The notes beneath the pieces were generated by a model. That model made no database searches. It was not told where the DNA came from and saw only the letters and a program-made list of their open reading frames with translations. The translations under genes and the position numbers were made by a program. A stretch of DNA of 64,000 bases from an uncultured Clostridium sp. (lineage in GTDB: Bacteria > Bacillota > Clostridia > TANB77 > CAG-508), in NCBI GenBank assembly GCA_947571115.1, contig CANOWW010000003.1:17293-81292 (forward strand), read 5' to 3'. This document shows, piece after piece, positions 62,279-64,000 of the stretch (position 1 is its first letter; every line of letters starts with the position of its first letter).

Positions 62279-63541
62279 TTACATCTCTCCTATTTCCTGT
62301 GTTTCTATGCCCTCTGTCTCCTGAGCTACTGGCTTTTGTTGGATTGGCATATAATCTATTTCCTTTTTATTATTTTGAATTCCCGCTTTTTTCAGCGCCT
62401 CAACATATTCCCTTTGCAAAGTAAGCAAACCATTTTTCAAATCTTCAAAATTGCTAATTTTCTTAGTTTCCCCATTTCTTAAAACCGTACCTGCCTCAAA
62501 TTTCGCAAGTTCCAAGCTAGACACCAATTCACTCGTTCCCGAGCCATTATAGAAAATATACGGAAGATCAATTTCCTCTACAGAAAGTCCATTTCTTAAT
62601 CTTTCTTCTTGTTCTTCAGCACTCAAATTCAACTCTTGCGCCGAAAATTTTCTATGAACCATTTTGCCGATATAGCCATTATTTACCTGATTCGCATGCT
62701 CTATCAATTCTTGCGAAAGTTGCACATTCACAAAAAACTCCTTATCTTTTTGTAAGTTTCCATAATCTAGCTGAGCCATTACAACATCATTACTAATTAC
62801 ACTTCCCTCTTCATCTAATTTAGTAACGCCAAGAATATCAGCATGATATCCAAAACCGCTTCCTGCTTTTTGCCTTTCCGTTGGACCATTCATCATTGCT
62901 GTATAGGCAAAATCTCCCAATTGGGTCACAATCACTCTTTCTCCTAAAATATTTGCCTCATCCAATAAGCAAAAATTTTCTATATTTCGATTTATTTTAA
63001 CACCCCAATTATAGGGATATCCTGAATATTCTGGATATTGATTATAAGGATCTTTCCTATTTTTATTTCTCTCTCGTTTCTGTTTTAAAACTTGCTCAGA
63101 CAACCTTCCTTTCGTATAGTTGACATCGCCTAATAAACTCAAAACCGCCTCAGAAAACTGAATTGTCTCTTGAATACTTTTTTTGTTTTTTTGATATTCT
63201 TCTTCTTTCTCGATTGCCTTTAAAACGCCTTCAGAAACCAGCACATTACATGCTTCCTCATATTCTTTTTTAGCCTTTTCTTTATCCTCAGCCCCTATAT
63301 GCTGCTTCTCTTTTGATTTTTTTAATAAGTAACATTGGCACAAAGCTAATTCTCTCACAATTAATTCTTTCGCTTGGTTCTCACTCTTTTCGCCCAAAAG
63401 TTGCATTAATTTTTCATTTTCTTCCTCTGAGTACAAACCCAATTCTTTTTTATCTCCATTTAATAAATTTAACAAACCTTTTTGCGAAGTACTTAAAACA
63501 TCTGGAATTTGCAATTTTTTACATGCTTGTTTTGGATTCAT
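62279..63541 (-). CDS. Soluble protein of unknown function, 420 aa
   Basis: It starts behind AAAGGAGGA. There is no signal peptide or membrane helix. The N-terminal half is helical and Lys/Glu rich with coiled-coil stretches (about 60-170). A Tyr-rich stretch ('YNQYPEYSGYPYNWG', about 175-190) precedes an alpha/beta domain ('ANILGERVIVTQLGDFAYTA'), and the end is Glu/Gln rich. I do not recognise a family. It shares a transcript with the flavin reductase-like gene (1-bp gap), but nothing ties their functions. Confidence 0.7.
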   Translation of the reverse strand: MNPKQACKKLQIPDVLSTSQKGLLNLLNGDKKELGLYSEEENEKLMQLLGEKSENQAKELIVRELALCQCYLLKKSKEKQHIGAEDKEKAKKEYEEACNVLVSEGVLKAIEKEEEYQKNKKSIQETIQFSEAVLSLLGDVNYTKGRLSEQVLKQKRERNKNRKDPYNQYPEYSGYPYNWGVKINRNIENFCLLDEANILGERVIVTQLGDFAYTAMMNGPTERQKAGSGFGYHADILGVTKLDEEGSVISNDVVMAQLDYGNLQKDKEFFVNVQLSQELIEHANQVNNGYIGKMVHRKFSAQELNLSAEEQEERLRNGLSVEEIDLPYIFYNGSGTSELVSSLELAKFEAGTVLRNGETKKISNFEDLKNGLLTLQREYVEALKKAGIQNNKKEIDYMPIQQKPVAQETEGIETQEIGEM

Positions 63542-63661
63542 CTTTTCCTCCTTTGTGCAACAAATCTTTTCTTAATTTTATTATACCAAACTTTGGCACC
63601 AAAGTCAAGCTGACTTCTCTTGCGTTACAAAAATGTAATATTTTTTATTCTTGCAAATTTC

Positions 63662-63690
63662 TTTACAAAATAATTTTTTATTGATATAAT
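63662..63690 (+). promoter_or_regulatory. Promoter of the MFS gene
   Basis: TTTACA (63662-63667), 17-base spacer, TATAAT (63685-63690), about 30 bases before the ATG at 63718. Confidence 0.8.
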
Positions 63691-63717
63691 TCTAAAAAAT
63701 AAAAATGGGAGATTCAT

Positions 63718-64000
63718 ATGAAAAACTTAAGCGAAAAAGAAATTTTGAAAGCACAACAAAAAAACCAAAAATTATATCAATTTTACAAAATGGTTTCTTG
63801 GGACTTACTTTTCTACTATGCCATTGTATTCTTATTTTTAACCCAAACTAAAGGATTTTCAACCGCTCAATATATTTTTGCAGAAGCCTTCTATCCTTTG
63901 TTTAAAATCATTTCACAAATTCCTTGCACAATTTTAGTCCAAAAAATTGGCAAAAAAAATAGTTTAATCATCGGCAACTTATTTTTATTTGCCTTTCTAT
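63718..64000 (+). CDS. Major facilitator superfamily transporter, partial (start only)
   Basis: The frame is open from the ATG at 63718 (GGGAG site) to the window end, 94 codons. A polar start ('KEILKAQQKNQKLYQFYKMV') is followed by two to three helices. 'LVQKIGKKNSLIIGN' fits the MFS motif A loop between helices 2 and 3 (G-x3-D/K-R/K-x-G-R/K-K). The substrate cannot be told from this part. Confidence 0.75.
   Translation, partial: MKNLSEKEILKAQQKNQKLYQFYKMVSWDLLFYYAIVFLFLTQTKGFSTAQYIFAEAFYPLFKIISQIPCTILVQKIGKKNSLIIGNLFLFAFL

Noticed and set aside
18000..64000. tRNA genes in ribosomal gaps and intergenic regions
   Set aside because: I looked for TTCGAATC-type T-loops and CCA ends on both strands and saw none; the palindromic gaps do not fold as cloverleaves.
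1..64000. CRISPR array or phage region
   Set aside because: No regularly spaced direct repeats and no phage structural genes were found; the repeats seen are palindromic and irregularly spaced.

Overview
This 64 kb window looks like chromosome of a low-GC, Gram-positive Clostridia-type bacterium. The evidence is strong AT bias, AGA-dominated arginine codons, AGGAGG-type ribosome binding sites, TTGACA-17-TATAAT promoters, C+ zinc forms of S4, S14, L33 and L36, a ClpE-like unfoldase, a YitT protein, a spore-photoproduct-lyase relative and a prepilin of the 'QRGITMVSLVIYII' type common in uncultivated gut Clostridia. The exact lineage cannot be fixed from the sequence. No tRNA, rRNA, IS element or CRISPR array was seen.

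Layout. 1-17.9 kb: one minus-strand operon for a type IV secretion-like machine. It has five tandem VirB2/TrbC-like pilins, a PrgI/VirB3-like protein, a TraC-like membrane protein, a VirB4 ATPase, three VirB6/TrbL-like channel proteins, a membrane-anchored unknown protein, two VirB8-like anchored proteins and a partial membrane protein. No relaxase or coupling protein lies inside the window. 18-20.5 kb: purF and small genes. 20.5-37.5 kb: the S10, spc and alpha ribosomal protein operons with secY, adk, map, infA and rpoA, without rpmD, preceded by a strong promoter. 37.5-57.8 kb: mixed housekeeping and unknown genes (rRNA methyltransferase, asparaginase, M29 aminopeptidase, phosphoesterase, radical SAM enzymes, tyrS, clpE-like, YitT, rnc, a cell-wall-anchored protein, a prepilin). 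57.9-61.7 kb: rpmG-secE-nusG-rplK-rplA-rplJ-rplL. 61.7-64 kb: flavin reductase-like gene, unknown gene, start of an MFS transporter.

Most unusual signal. Four genes (a pilin, rplD for essential ribosomal protein L4, an asparaginase with two sites, and a type IV prepilin) are each broken by one extra base. In all five places the base is the C of an in-frame CGG codon followed by A. Skipping the C (+1) gives a GGA glycine codon and restores a full-length, family-like protein with glycine at a position usually conserved as glycine. In a hand scan of the other genes, CGG is essentially never an in-frame codon (about 200 out-of-frame occurrences; one in-frame exception in a 69-residue unknown gene), although CGT, CGC and CGA are used. 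This suggests that CGG is unassigned or very poorly decoded in this organism and that CGGA works as a +1 frameshift signal or four-base glycine codon. No tRNA genes are present to test it.

A second signal is a roughly 100-bp structured repeat in three ribosomal-protein intergenic gaps, whose stems change in a compensatory way between copies. Other smaller hairpin families also sit between ribosomal protein genes.
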